Below are positions 17,377-29,663 of a stretch of 64,000 nucleotides of DNA, piece after piece; within the stretch, counting starts at the first letter, position 1; each line of letters opens with the position of its first letter. This DNA is from Myxococcales bacterium (GTDB lineage Bacteria; Myxococcota_A; Polyangia; Nannocystales; Nannocystaceae). The position numbers and the translations under genes are program-made. The notes beneath the pieces are model-generated. The model searched no databases. It saw only the letters and a list, made by a program, of their open reading frames with translations, and was not told the origin of the DNA. The stretch lies in assembly GCA_020633295.1 (NCBI GenBank), contig JACKDW010000018.1, forward strand, positions 62,001-126,000. Direction: 5' to 3'.

Positions 17377-17742
17377 ATGTCCGTCCCCTTGATCGAGTCG
17401 GTCCGCGCGCGCCTGCAGGACTTCGGCCTGGACCCGATGGGCGCGCGGATGGTCGTCGGCGTGTTCCTCGAGCAGACGCCCGCGTACCTCGACGCGCTCG
17501 AGCGCGCGCTCGCGGACGGGCGCGTCGACGAGCTGCGGCGCTGGTGTCACACGCTGCAGGGCGCGGTCGCGAACGTGGGGCTCACCGCGAGCGCGTCGCG
17601 CTGTCGCGAGCTACAAGGCGCGGTCAAGGCGTCTGCGGCGCCCGCCACCGACGAGGACGTCGCGCGCATGACGATGACGCTCGTGGAGGAGACGCGCGCG
17701 GAGATCGACGCGCTGCGTCGCTGGTACTCGCAGCGCGGCTGA
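17377..17742 (+). CDS. Hpt (histidine phosphotransfer) protein
   Basis: 121 residues, nearly all helical. The phospho-site is His58 in RRWCHTLQGAVANVG, matching the H-x-L-K/Q-G Hpt signature. It is in an operon with the response regulator 20 bases upstream, so it probably passes phosphate between that regulator and a hybrid kinase elsewhere in the genome. ATG start with GGAGG nearby. There is no second domain. Confidence 0.85.
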   Translation: MSVPLIESVRARLQDFGLDPMGARMVVGVFLEQTPAYLDALERALADGRVDELRRWCHTLQGAVANVGLTASASRCRELQGAVKASAAPATDEDVARMTMTLVEETRAEIDALRRWYSQRG

Positions 17743-17935
17743 GCGCTCCCGGGCCCCCGGCGACGCCGGGTGTTCCTCCAGCCAGCGCTCGACGTCGGCG
17801 AGGTCTCGCTCCCGGCCCTCGCCGCGCGCGGCGAAGGAGTCGCGCGCCTGCTGGGCGAGCGCCCGGGCCGACCAGAGCACGAGCGCGACGCGGGGCCCCG
17901 GCGAGCAGCCCTGGCCCGACGTAGGCTAGCTCAGC

Positions 17936-19600
<1,665 letters not shown>

Positions 19601-19773
19601 GGAGGTTCGGGCCACGTGTCGCTCGAGGAACGTCGCGGGGCGCGACGCGGTCTTCGGCGCGGCGGCGCGATCGTACGTCCCGCGGCGGCGCGCCGGGTAG
19701 CGGGAACTGCAGGCGCGGTCCGTCGGCCGTCGCCGCGTCGACGATTCCGCGCGGCCGCGCGCGCGAACGATCG

Positions 19774-19779
19774 TACAAT
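19774..19779 (+). promoter_or_regulatory. -10 box candidate TACAAT
   Basis: TACAAT is followed after 11 bases by a purine-rich ribosome binding site (GAGGTGGAG) and the ATG at 19799, so this gene has a normal short leader. No clear -35 is visible. Confidence 0.5.
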
Positions 19780-19798
19780 CCCCGCGAGAGAGGTGGAG

Positions 19799-20599
19799 AT
19801 GACTCAATCCATGCGCTGGAGTGCTTACGTCCGCTTAACCATGGCCGCGCGCTCGCTGCTCGCGGGCGCGCTGTGCCTCGCGCTCGTCGGCTGCGACAAG
19901 GACGACGACGAGACGACCGGCGACTCGTCGGACGAGACGACCGCGGCCGAGAGCGAGGGCTCGACCGCCGCGGCCACCGAGAGCGGCGGCTCGGAGAGCG
20001 AGGGCGGCGCGCTGCAGATCTGGAGCACCTGCGGCGACCCGGTGTGCTCGAGCTACGGCGGCCCCTTCGAGGGCGTGCCGCTGTGCAGCGACCTCGGGGT
20101 CAACATCGGCGACGCCTGCGACGACGCGGCGTTCCAGTGCGACCCGGTCAGCGACTGCAACGCGCTGCTCGTCTGCGCCGCGGACGATCCGACCATGAGC
20201 GAGGGCGGCTGCCCGATCTCGCGGGCGGAGTACAAGCGCGACATCCAGTACCTCGACGCGGACGGCCTCGCGCGCGCGCGCGCGGAGCTGATGAACCTGC
20301 GCCTCGCGACCTACCGCTACCGCGGCGCCCGTGATGACGACCGCGCGCACCTCGGCGTGATCCTCGAGGACGGCTCGGCGCGCGAGGGCCACGCGCTGTG
20401 GGCCGACGAGACCCACAACCGCGTCGACCTCTACGGCTACGCCAGCCTCGCGGTGGCCACGGCGCAGGTGCAGGCGGAGGAGCTCGAGCTGCTGCGCGGC
20501 GAGCTCGCGACGATGCGCGCGCGGCTCTCGACGCTCGAGCAGCAGCAGCAGCCGGGCGCGTGCGCGCCGGCGTCCGTGTCGACGCCGGCGTGGCCCTGA
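19799..20599 (+). CDS. Lipoprotein with an S74-like (intramolecular chaperone type) C-terminal domain
   Basis: 266 residues. Start ATG at 19799 has a strong ribosome binding site; a second ATG (residue 15) would also make a signal peptide. The lipobox is LVGC, followed by an Asp/Glu/Thr/Ser-rich linker. The middle (about 75-145) has seven Cys residues and looks disulfide-rich and secreted. The C-terminus begins ISRAEYKRDIQYLDADGLARARAELMNLRLATYRYRG and ends in a coiled coil (VQAEELELLRGELATMRARLSTLEQQQ). This order - S-x2-x-K-R-D-I, central hydrophobic helix, R-x-H-L-G-V-I-L-E-D, then a long helix - is that of the peptidase S74/tail-fibre chaperone family. An S74 tail on a lipoprotein is odd. 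Confidence 0.66.
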   Translation: MTQSMRWSAYVRLTMAARSLLAGALCLALVGCDKDDDETTGDSSDETTAAESEGSTAAATESGGSESEGGALQIWSTCGDPVCSSYGGPFEGVPLCSDLGVNIGDACDDAAFQCDPVSDCNALLVCAADDPTMSEGGCPISRAEYKRDIQYLDADGLARARAELMNLRLATYRYRGARDDDRAHLGVILEDGSAREGHALWADETHNRVDLYGYASLAVATAQVQAEELELLRGELATMRARLSTLEQQQQPGACAPASVSTPAWP

Positions 20600-20624
20600 G
20601 CCCTCGCGGGGGCGCGCCGCCGGC

Positions 20625-21494
20625 TCAGGAGAGCCCGAGCAGCGCGCGCGCCTCGGCCGGCGACGCGACCTCGCGGCCGGCCGCGCGCGCGCAGGCGGCG
20701 AGCGCCTCGATGAGCTCGCCGTTGCTCTTCGCGCGCTCGCCGCTCGGCAGATAGAAGGTGTCCTCGAGGCCCGTTCGAAGGTCGCCGCCGAGCTCGGCCG
20801 CGCGCTGGTGCACCTCCCAGACCTCCGCGCGGCCGATCGCGGTGACCTCCCAGCGGCACCCGGGCTTCTTGTAGCGCAGCAGCAGCGCGAGCAGCTCGCG
20901 GTCGAGCGGCATGCCGGAGGCCACGCCCATGACGAAGTTGTAGTGCGGGTGCTCGACCAGGCCGACGTCGACGAACAGCCCGACCGAGCGGACGATGCCG
21001 ACGTCGAAGCACTCCATCTCCGGCATCGCGCCGGTCTCGCGCATGGCGTCGAGCATCTCCTCGATCTTCGCCACGGGGTTGTCGAACAGCATCGGCGGCC
21101 AGGCCCACACGCCGCTGCTGCGGGCCTTGAGGTAGTTGAGGCTGCCGGCGTTGCAGGCCGCGATCTCCGGCTTGATCCGGCGCATGCACGCGATCGGGCC
21201 CGAGACGTCGCTGCCGACGACGCCGGTGGTCATGTTGAAGATCAGCTCGGGGCAGCGCGCGCGGATGGCCGCGGCGATGTCGCCCGCGACGTCGGGATCC
21301 CAGGTCGGCAGGTGACCGAGGCCCGGCTCCTGGTTGCGGAAGTGCACGTGCACCACCGAGGCGCCGGCGTCGCGGGCCTGCGCGGCGGCGGCCGCCATCT
21401 CGTCGACGGTCACCGGCACCGGGTGTTGCTTGGGGTTGGTCAGCACGCCCGTGAGCGCGCAGGTGATCACGGCTTTGTTGGAGTCTGCTTGCAC
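20625..21494 (-). CDS. BKACE-family beta-keto acid cleavage enzyme (DUF849)
   Basis: 289 residues, GTG start at 21494. It has the TIM-barrel layout of 3-keto-5-aminohexanoate cleavage enzymes. Metal ligands His49 and His51 are in SVVHVHFR, Glu is in a GLEDTFYLPSGE segment near the C-terminus, and NMTTG and NAGSLNYL are family segments. Such enzymes cleave a beta-keto acid with acetyl-CoA to give a CoA ester and acetoacetate. The substrate differs between family members and cannot be read here. The gene is isolated; both neighbours are unrelated membrane/lipoprotein genes. Confidence 0.86.
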   Translation of the reverse strand: MQADSNKAVITCALTGVLTNPKQHPVPVTVDEMAAAAAQARDAGASVVHVHFRNQEPGLGHLPTWDPDVAGDIAAAIRARCPELIFNMTTGVVGSDVSGPIACMRRIKPEIAACNAGSLNYLKARSSGVWAWPPMLFDNPVAKIEEMLDAMRETGAMPEMECFDVGIVRSVGLFVDVGLVEHPHYNFVMGVASGMPLDRELLALLLRYKKPGCRWEVTAIGRAEVWEVHQRAAELGGDLRTGLEDTFYLPSGERAKSNGELIEALAACARAAGREVASPAEARALLGLS

Positions 21495-21607
21495 GGCTCG
21501 CCTCGCGAGGTGGATGGGTGTCCTCTCATAACATCGTTCGAACCGCCGCTCGAGCGCCGGCACGCGGGCGCGCGCGCGTTCTCCCGGCCCCGTCGCATCC
21601 CGCCCGC

Positions 21608-22483
21608 TCAGCTCAGGATCGAGGTCAGCAGCGAGACCACGATCGTGACCAGGAGCAGCAGCGCGGAATAGAACACGCCGAGGACGAGAAAGCGCAGGAT
21701 CGTCGTCCACCAGCGTCGCTGGTAGGCGCCGCGCAGCGCGAGCAGCAGGTACAGCGGCAGCGTCAGCGCCAGCGGGGACGCGAGCGCCGGCACCAGGAGC
21801 ATGAGCGAGAGGATCACGAACGCGAACGCGTGCACGTGCAGCGCGAACACCAGGTGCTCGACGTAGAAGAACCCGCGCCGCAGATGCAGCAGCTTGAGCA
21901 GCAGCGCGAACACGGGCAGCAAGCACAGCGCGACCCTCGGCAGGGTCTCGAGCGCGGCCGTCGTGAAGCGGCGCTGCTTCTCCTGCTCGGAGAGCGCGTT
22001 GAAGCGCGTCAGCCGGTCGGCGAAGCCCGAGAGGAGGACCGAGTCGCGCAGCTCGGCGCGCGCGCCCAGGCGGTCGAGGTCCTCGTCCTCGCCGTCGTCT
22101 TCTCCGTCTTCTCCGTCTTCTCCCGATCCTTCGGGCCCGGGCGCGGTCTCGACGAGCGCGACCTTGTCGCGCTCGTCGAACAGGCTGACGTTGTCCTTGC
22201 CGACGTAGCCGGCGACCACCCACAAGAGCGTCGCGCCGAGGAACAGGCGAAACGGCGAGCTGTAGCGCGCGCGTCGCCCGGCGCTGTACTCCCGCGTGAG
22301 CGCGCCAGGGCGCAGCAGGAAGGGGATCAGGGTTCGCGGCACCCGCCCGTCGAGCTCGAAGGTCTCCGAGGCGAGCTCGCGCAAAAGCAGCCAGATCGAC
22401 ACCCGGTGCGGCGTCTGCTTCTGCCCGCAGCGCGGGCAGAAGCGATCGTCCGCCTGGTGGCCGCAGTTGAGGCAGCTCGCCAT
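21608..22483 (-). CDS. DUF3667-type zinc-ribbon membrane protein
   Basis: 291 residues. It starts with a zinc ribbon (CLNCGHQADDRFCPRCG, residues 4-19, two CxxC pairs). A conserved part follows, VSIWLLLRELASETFELDGRVPRTLIPFLLRPGALTREY, which is diagnostic of DUF3667. Then come a single membrane segment, an acidic loop (GED repeated from a ccgtcttct nonamer at about 22096-22124), and four more membrane segments. It should sit in the inner membrane with the zinc ribbon in the cytoplasm. The biological role of the family is not known. Confidence 0.84.
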   Translation of the reverse strand: MASCLNCGHQADDRFCPRCGQKQTPHRVSIWLLLRELASETFELDGRVPRTLIPFLLRPGALTREYSAGRRARYSSPFRLFLGATLLWVVAGYVGKDNVSLFDERDKVALVETAPGPEGSGEDGEDGEDDGEDEDLDRLGARAELRDSVLLSGFADRLTRFNALSEQEKQRRFTTAALETLPRVALCLLPVFALLLKLLHLRRGFFYVEHLVFALHVHAFAFVILSLMLLVPALASPLALTLPLYLLLALRGAYQRRWWTTILRFLVLGVFYSALLLLVTIVVSLLTSILS

Positions 22484-22705
22484 CCCTGGTCCACGGTATC
22501 ACGCGCGCGCGCGCTCGCGTGGCTGAAGAGCCATGTCCCTCGGCGGGCGCGACCGCAGGCGCCGCGCCGGTCATCGGGTCGTGAGGAGTCCGCGCGGCGC
22601 CCCCGCGGCGACGGTGCTTGCATTTACAGCGATATCTCGGCGCGCGGGTGATTGACACCCCGGCGCCTTCCGGCGGACGATGGCGCGAGCGCGGTGCGAC
22701 GGACG

Positions 22706-24319
22706 ATGACACGGAGACACCCGGGCAGGCTCGTCGCGCTGTGCGTCCTCCTCAGCGGGTGCTTTGACGACCTGGGCACGACGACCTCCACGTCCGCCGA
22801 GGCGACGAGCGACGCGTCGCAGGCGAGCGGGTCGACGGTCGAGACCGCAGGCGACACCACCGGCGCCCAGACCCAGGGGACGACGGAGCCGGAGACCACG
22901 GGCGCGGCGCTGAGCTGCGGCGACGGCGTGGTCTCGCCCGAGCTCGGTGAGGCCTGCGACGACGGCGAGGACAACGGCGCGCTGTGCTGCGGCGAGCGCT
23001 GCGAGCTGCTGCACCGCGCGCGCACGGTCGTCGCCGGCGAGCAGCACTCGTGCCTGGCGATGTGCGACGGCTCGGTGCGCTGCTGGGGCGCCGGGGCCTC
23101 CGGCGCGCTCGGGGACGGCACGACCAACGTCTGGGGCGACGAGGACTGGGAGACGATCGTCGACAAGACGCCGCTCGGCTTCCTCGACGACGCGCAGCAG
23201 CCGACCGCGGTCGTGCAGCTCGCGCTCGGCTACGCGTTCACCTGCGCGCGGCTCGCCAGCGGCGGGGTGCGCTGCTGGGGTCGCAACGACAACGGTCAGC
23301 TCGGCTACCCGGGGATCGGCACACAGAAGACCTCGCCCGGCGGCGACGTGCGCATCGGCGGGCCCGCGCTCGAGCTCGCGGTCGGCAGCGCGCACGCGTG
23401 CGCGCTGCTCGAGGGCGGCGCCGTGCGCTGCTGGGGCGACGGCGACAACGGGCCCACGGGCCTCGGGCTGCTCGGCGACATCGGCGACGACGAACCGCCG
23501 GATGAGGTCCCGCTGGTCCCGCTCGATCAGCCCGTCGTCACGCTCACCGCGGGCGCGTACCACACCTGCGCCGCGCTCGAAGACGGCTCGGCGCGCTGCT
23601 GGGGTCGCGGCGACAGCGGGCAGCTCGGGCACGGCATGGGCGGCGCGATCATCGGGGACGACGAGTCGCCGCTGGCCGTGCCCGCGCTCGAGTTCAGCGC
23701 CCCGGTCACGCGCCTGTGGGGCGGGCGCACGACGACCTGCGCGCTGCTCGCGAGCGACATGACCTATTGCTGGGGTCGCAACGAGCGGGGCGAGCTCGGG
23801 CTCGGGCACACCAACCGGATCGGCGACGACGAGAGCGCGACGAGCACCGTCGCCGAGGTGCCGCTCGGCGACGTCGCGCCGCGCTCGCTCTCGCTCGAGG
23901 AGTTCCTGCACTGCGCGGTGATCGGCGACGGGACGGGCGCGATCCGCTGCCTCGGCGGCGTCGACTACGGCGGCCTGGGCACCGGCGCGATCGACGAGGC
24001 CTGCTACGCCAACAACTTCGGCTGCCTCGCGCCGCACTGCTGCTTCGGGGACGACGCCGACGAGCTCCCGCTCACCCAGGGCTTCCCGCTCGAGCTCGAG
24101 TTCCGCGAGGTCTCGGTCGGGCGTCGGCACGCGTGCGCGCTGACGACCGACCACGAGCTGCTGTGCTGGGGCTCGCGCCAGGACGGGCGCCTCGCCGGCG
24201 GACCGCTGCCCGACGAGTGCAGCGACGCCGCGCTCGGCCCGTTCTGCGCGCGGCACCCGGACTGCTGCCTCGGCGACGACGAGCCGCTCACGCGCGAGCG
24301 CGCCGCGCTGGACTATTGA
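22706..24319 (+). CDS. RCC1-repeat lipoprotein
   Basis: 537 residues. The signal peptide ends in LLSGC; a Thr/Ser/Glu linker follows. At about residues 70-105 is the myxobacterial Cys-rich repeat (CGDGVVSPELGEACDDG...ALCCGERC). The rest is a series of seven or so RCC1-type beta-propeller blades, each with a phrase like HSCLAMCDGSVRCWGAG or CALLEGGAVRCWGDG; CWG recurs about seven times. A disulfide between the two Cys of each blade is likely. The late part adds CC pairs. The protein should be surface-exposed or periplasmic and bind ligands or proteins; targets are unknown. Start at 22706 is chosen because the ATG begins the signal peptide. Confidence 0.86.
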   Translation: MTRRHPGRLVALCVLLSGCFDDLGTTTSTSAEATSDASQASGSTVETAGDTTGAQTQGTTEPETTGAALSCGDGVVSPELGEACDDGEDNGALCCGERCELLHRARTVVAGEQHSCLAMCDGSVRCWGAGASGALGDGTTNVWGDEDWETIVDKTPLGFLDDAQQPTAVVQLALGYAFTCARLASGGVRCWGRNDNGQLGYPGIGTQKTSPGGDVRIGGPALELAVGSAHACALLEGGAVRCWGDGDNGPTGLGLLGDIGDDEPPDEVPLVPLDQPVVTLTAGAYHTCAALEDGSARCWGRGDSGQLGHGMGGAIIGDDESPLAVPALEFSAPVTRLWGGRTTTCALLASDMTYCWGRNERGELGLGHTNRIGDDESATSTVAEVPLGDVAPRSLSLEEFLHCAVIGDGTGAIRCLGGVDYGGLGTGAIDEACYANNFGCLAPHCCFGDDADELPLTQGFPLELEFREVSVGRRHACALTTDHELLCWGSRQDGRLAGGPLPDECSDAALGPFCARHPDCCLGDDEPLTRERAALDY

Positions 24320-24408
24320 GCCGCCGGCTCGGCGCGCGCGGCTCGATCAATCTGTCCGAATAGGCATTTGTTGCCGGCGGGCGCGGGCGCTCGCGGCTGT
24401 GCTATCCC

Positions 24409-26292
24409 ATGGCGATGGCGGCGCACGAAGATCCTCCCCCGAGCGCGGCGGCGCGCGAGCTCGACGCGAAGCTGCGCCGGGCGCTCCGCGAGGATCGCGT
24501 CGCGACCGTGCGTCGGCTGCTGCGGCGCGAGGGCTTCCCGATCGCCCTCCGTGACGCCCAGGGCTGGGCGCCGCTGCACGCCGCGGCGCTGCGCGGGCAG
24601 AGCGACATGGTCGACCTCCTGCTCGACGCCGGCGCGGACATCGACGCGCGCACCCACGACGGCGGCACGCCGCTCGAGTGCGCCGCGTGGGGCGGCAGGG
24701 TCGAGACCGTGCGCCGCCTGATCGCCTCGGGCGCGGCGCTGCCCGAGGCGGGCCCGCGCGCGCTGGGGACCGCGGTGCGCAAGGGGCACGTCGCGGTCGT
24801 CGACGCGCTGCTCGACGCCGGCGTGGAGCCGGACGCGCTCATCGACGAGCAGACGGCGCTGACCTTCGCGATCGAGCGCGCGCAGCTCGAGATCGCGGCG
24901 CGCCTGCTCGAGCGCGGCGCCGACCCCCGCGGGCGCGGGCGCGGCAGCCCGCTCGTGGCCGCGATCCAGCGCGACGCCGAGGCGCTGACGCTGCGGCTGC
25001 TCGAGGCCGGCGCCGACCCGACCGCGCCTGGGCGCTTCGGCACGACCCCGATGCACGCCGCGGCGCGGCGCGGCGCCATCGCGATCGCGGCGCGGCTGCG
25101 CGCGCGCGCGGCCCCGATCGACCCCGCGCGCGAGGGCGGGCAGACGCCGCTGCAGGACGCCGCGGCCAGCGGCCAGCGCGACATGGTCACCTGGCTGATC
25201 GAGCAGGGAGCCGCGCTCGACGCCGTCGACGGCGACGGGCGCAACGCGTTCACGCTCGCCGCGCGCGGCGGTCACGACGACGTCGCGGCGCTGCTGCGGC
25301 GCGCCGGCGTCCCCGAGCAGCGGCGGTTCTCCGAAGACGTCGCCCGGGCTCGCCACGAGCTGCGCGAGCGCAGGGAGCAGCAGGCGGCCGCGCAGGAGCG
25401 CTTCCGCTGCGCGCGGCCCGGGACGATCGTCGAGGGCGCGTTCGCCAAATTCAAGGGCCGCGCGCGCCCGGCCGCGGCCCGCGGCGGCGCGCGGCAGCTC
25501 GAGGTCCAGATCGCGCTGTTCGGGCGCACGACCGAGGTCACGATCCCGGCGAGCGCGTTTCACTACGAGGACGGCGGCACCGCGATCGGGCTCACCGCCG
25601 GGGACGTGTTCGAATTCCGCGAGTCGACCGGCTGCGGCTCGACCACGATCCGCTTCGTCGCGCTCGAGTCGGCGCGCGCCGAGCTCACGCTGCGCGCCGA
25701 CTGGATGGGCTCGGACGCGCTCGAGCTGCGCGCGCGCGGCCGCCTCGGCTTCGCCGAGCACGGGCAGGTCGGCTGGCTGCGCGTCGAGGAGCTCACGGGC
25801 CGGCTCGGCGAGCGCGGCGAGCCGCTGCGCGTCACCGCGTTCGCGGAGCGGGACCCGACCCTCGAGTTCGTGCTCGTCCCGCCGACGCCGAACTGGGCGG
25901 CGGCGGGCTCGGGCATGGACGTGACGCCCTCGGCGCGGTTCAACCTCGAGTGGGAGCTGGTGCTGTGGGAGCAGCCGATGGCGCGCTGCTTCCCCGACGA
26001 GGACGCGCTCGAGGACGAGCTGGTCGCGCGGATCGAGGCTCGGCGCGGGGCGGAGGGGGACGACCTCTACGACGCTCGCGACGAGGCGAAGGCGACGGTC
26101 GAGGCGACCAAGACGCTGTGTGAGCGCGCCTTCGAACACCTGCGCCTGGTTCGCTTCGCGCGCGCGCGCCCGTCGCCGGGGCCCTCCGACGAGCCGTGGC
26201 CAGGCTACTACAAGTACAAGCACAAGCACGAAGCGGCCGAAGACCGCGAAGACGGCGAAGACGAAGTGGACGACGAGCGCGACGCCGAGTGA
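24409..26292 (+). CDS. Ankyrin-repeat protein with a NusG-like KOW domain
   Basis: 627 residues. Residues 20-300 are about eight ankyrin repeats (WAPLHAAALRGQSDMVDLLLDAGAD is one example, shown in form only). From about 331 to 387 is a KOW/NusG C-terminal-like module: RPGTIVEGAFAKFKG and then LEVQIALFGRTTEVTIPASAFH, closely following the pattern 'G-x-V-x-x-G-P-F-A-x-F-x-G...V-x-x-x-x-F-G-R-x-T-P-V-E-L' of NusG. Then come about 180 residues of unknown fold rich in acidic and aromatic residues, and a highly charged C-terminus with Lys-His-Glu and Asp/Glu repeats. There is no signal peptide, so it is cytoplasmic. TATCCC ends at 24408, so a leaderless start at the second ATG (24415) is possible. 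Confidence 0.78.
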   Translation: MAMAAHEDPPPSAAARELDAKLRRALREDRVATVRRLLRREGFPIALRDAQGWAPLHAAALRGQSDMVDLLLDAGADIDARTHDGGTPLECAAWGGRVETVRRLIASGAALPEAGPRALGTAVRKGHVAVVDALLDAGVEPDALIDEQTALTFAIERAQLEIAARLLERGADPRGRGRGSPLVAAIQRDAEALTLRLLEAGADPTAPGRFGTTPMHAAARRGAIAIAARLRARAAPIDPAREGGQTPLQDAAASGQRDMVTWLIEQGAALDAVDGDGRNAFTLAARGGHDDVAALLRRAGVPEQRRFSEDVARARHELRERREQQAAAQERFRCARPGTIVEGAFAKFKGRARPAAARGGARQLEVQIALFGRTTEVTIPASAFHYEDGGTAIGLTAGDVFEFRESTGCGSTTIRFVALESARAELTLRADWMGSDALELRARGRLGFAEHGQVGWLRVEELTGRLGERGEPLRVTAFAERDPTLEFVLVPPTPNWAAAGSGMDVTPSARFNLEWELVLWEQPMARCFPDEDALEDELVARIEARRGAEGDDLYDARDEAKATVEATKTLCERAFEHLRLVRFARARPSPGPSDEPWPGYYKYKHKHEAAEDREDGEDEVDDERDAE

Positions 26293-26306
26293 CGCCGAGT
26301 GACGCC
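26280..26306 (+). repeat. 10-bp tandem duplication at the ankyrin gene stop
   Basis: The unit TGACGCCGAG is repeated so that TGA recurs at 26290 and 26300; a partial third copy follows. This is the same arrangement as at 3020-3050. Confidence 0.75.
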
Positions 26307-26346
26307 GCGCGCCTGGGTGGCACGCGTCTTGAAAACGATCTTCGTC

Positions 26347-26658
26347 ATGAAGATTCAACGAGCACTCCTCACCCTGGGACTCACCTGCGCCGTCGCGGCG
26401 GTCGCCTGCAACGACAACAAGTCCGAGACCAACACCCCGCAGGCCTCGGCCGATCGCGGCGCGCCCGACAGCGACGACGACAGCACGCTGTGCACGAAGT
26501 ACGCGAATTGCGACGCGTGCATCGCCGGAGAGCAGCGTGAGGGCATGACCGAGGGAGAGGCGGAGTCGGCCTGCGCGCTCGCGGTCACGGGCTGCTGGGT
26601 CACCTGGGACAAGCCGATCACCTGCGGCGCCAAGACCTACGACGAGCAGCCCGGCTGA
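26347..26658 (+). CDS. Small Cys-rich lipoprotein
   Basis: 103 residues. A lipoprotein signal (MKIQRALLTLGLTCAVAAVAC in form; basic start, hydrophobic middle, lipobox VAAVAC) is followed by a polar linker. The C-terminal 55 residues have five Cys (LCTKYANCDACIAG, CALAVTGCW, ITCG), so a small disulfide-knit domain is expected. The pattern resembles other small secreted Cys-rich proteins of myxobacteria. The role is unknown. The gene is 54 bases after the ankyrin-KOW gene and on the same strand, so co-transcription is possible. Confidence 0.72.
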   Translation: MKIQRALLTLGLTCAVAAVACNDNKSETNTPQASADRGAPDSDDDSTLCTKYANCDACIAGEQREGMTEGEAESACALAVTGCWVTWDKPITCGAKTYDEQPG

Positions 26659-26696
26659 TCGACGCGCCCGCAGGCGCGCCCGCGTGCATGTCGCTC

Positions 26697-26711
26697 TGGC
26701 ACACTGTGCCA
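26697..26711. promoter_or_regulatory. Perfect short dyad TGGCAC-ACT-GTGCCA
   Basis: Six-base arms around three bases, about 100 bases upstream of the SIMPL gene, in an otherwise empty 149-base gap. It may be an operator. It is not a sigma-54 promoter, because no -12 GC element is at the right distance. Confidence 0.4.
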
Positions 26712-26807
26712 CGACAGCACGGCGCGGCGCGGCGGCGCGCTTCAACATGTACATACGAACACGAATGAACGAGCAGGCGCGCGCGCCTGACGAGGAGCGA
26801 GAGAGCG

Positions 26808-27437
26808 ATGAAGGAACAACAGAAGCACGCGACGATCACGGTCACGGGCACCGGCGCCGTCAAGGTCGCGCCCGACGAGGCGGTGGTCCGGCTCAGCGTG
26901 GTCACCGAGGCGGAGACCGCCGCCGCCGCCACGGCCGCCAACGCCGAGCGGACCCTCGCCGTGATCGAGGCCGTCTCCAGCGAGCCGAACCACGACGTCT
27001 CGACGAGCGGCCTGACGTTGTGGCCGACGTCGCGCGTGAACCCGGAGACGCGCGAGCGCGAGATTACGGGCTTCCGCGCGAGCAACAGCGTGAGCGTGAA
27101 GACCAAGGTCGGCTACGCCGGGCAGATCTTCGACGTCGGCGTCAAGGCGGGCGCCAACCAGAGCAGCGGGATCGACTTTCGCCTGCAGGACGACACGAAG
27201 CACCGCGACGAGGCGCTGACGCGCGCCGTCCAGCGCGCGCTGGCCCAGGCGTCGACGATCGCCCAGGCGGCCGAGCTGAAGCTCGGCGCGCCCGCGTCGA
27301 TCGAGCTCGAGCCCGGTCTCGGCGAGGTCGAGCTCCGCGGCCAGACCCTCGAGCTGCGCGCCGCGTCGACGCCCGCGTCGCCCGAGGAGCTGACGATCGC
27401 CGTCACGGTCCGCGTCGTGTTCCACGCGCGGCGCTGA
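26808..27437 (+). CDS. SIMPL (DUF541) domain protein
   Basis: 209 residues; ATG with a GAGAGCG purine stretch before it. It opens with HATITVTGTGAVKVAPDEAVVRLSVVTEA, the SIMPL signature (I-x-V-x-G-x-G-x-V-x-V-x-P-D). The body follows the family plan: first a helix rich in Ala, then TSGLTLWPTSRVNPETREREITGFRASNSVSVKTK, and a C-terminal strand VTVRVVFHARR. Most family members are periplasmic (for example the E. coli protein of the oxidative-stress type), but this one has no signal peptide, so it is predicted to be cytoplasmic. It lies convergent to the carboxylase operon. Confidence 0.85.
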   Translation: MKEQQKHATITVTGTGAVKVAPDEAVVRLSVVTEAETAAAATAANAERTLAVIEAVSSEPNHDVSTSGLTLWPTSRVNPETREREITGFRASNSVSVKTKVGYAGQIFDVGVKAGANQSSGIDFRLQDDTKHRDEALTRAVQRALAQASTIAQAAELKLGAPASIELEPGLGEVELRGQTLELRAASTPASPEELTIAVTVRVVFHARR

Positions 27438-27495
27438 GGCGCGGCTCGGCGCGCGGCGCTGCGGCGCGCGGGCCCCGGGTCCGCGCGCGCCATTG

Positions 27496-27515
27496 AGATG
27501 TCTTTTGAGACATCT
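27496..27515. promoter_or_regulatory. 8-bp perfect inverted repeat between convergent genes
   Basis: AGATGTCT-TTTG-AGACATCT, with a related half-copy AGACGTCTTTT just downstream (27520-27530). It lies between the ends of the SIMPL and carboxylase genes. It may act as a two-way terminator or processing hairpin; AT-rich stems are unusual in this GC-rich DNA. Confidence 0.45.
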
Positions 27516-27574
27516 TCCAGAGACGTCTTTTGGGCAAGGCTCTCGCGGCCGCGACGTCGACGCGCGCGCCCGAC

Positions 27575-29623
<2,049 letters not shown>

Positions 29624-29663
29624 GACTTCGTCCTCCCTGGTGCTGTGGTCTGCCGACGTCGGC

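Noticed and set aside
17611..17880. Minus-strand frame reading RALAQQARDSFAARGEGRER and on
   Set aside because: Half of it overlaps the Hpt gene antisense, and it has no start signals. The part after 17742 looks mildly coding but is too short to support.
26697..26711. TGGCAC as a sigma-54 -24 element
   Set aside because: No TTGC-type -12 element is found at the required spacing; the sequence is better seen as a dyad.
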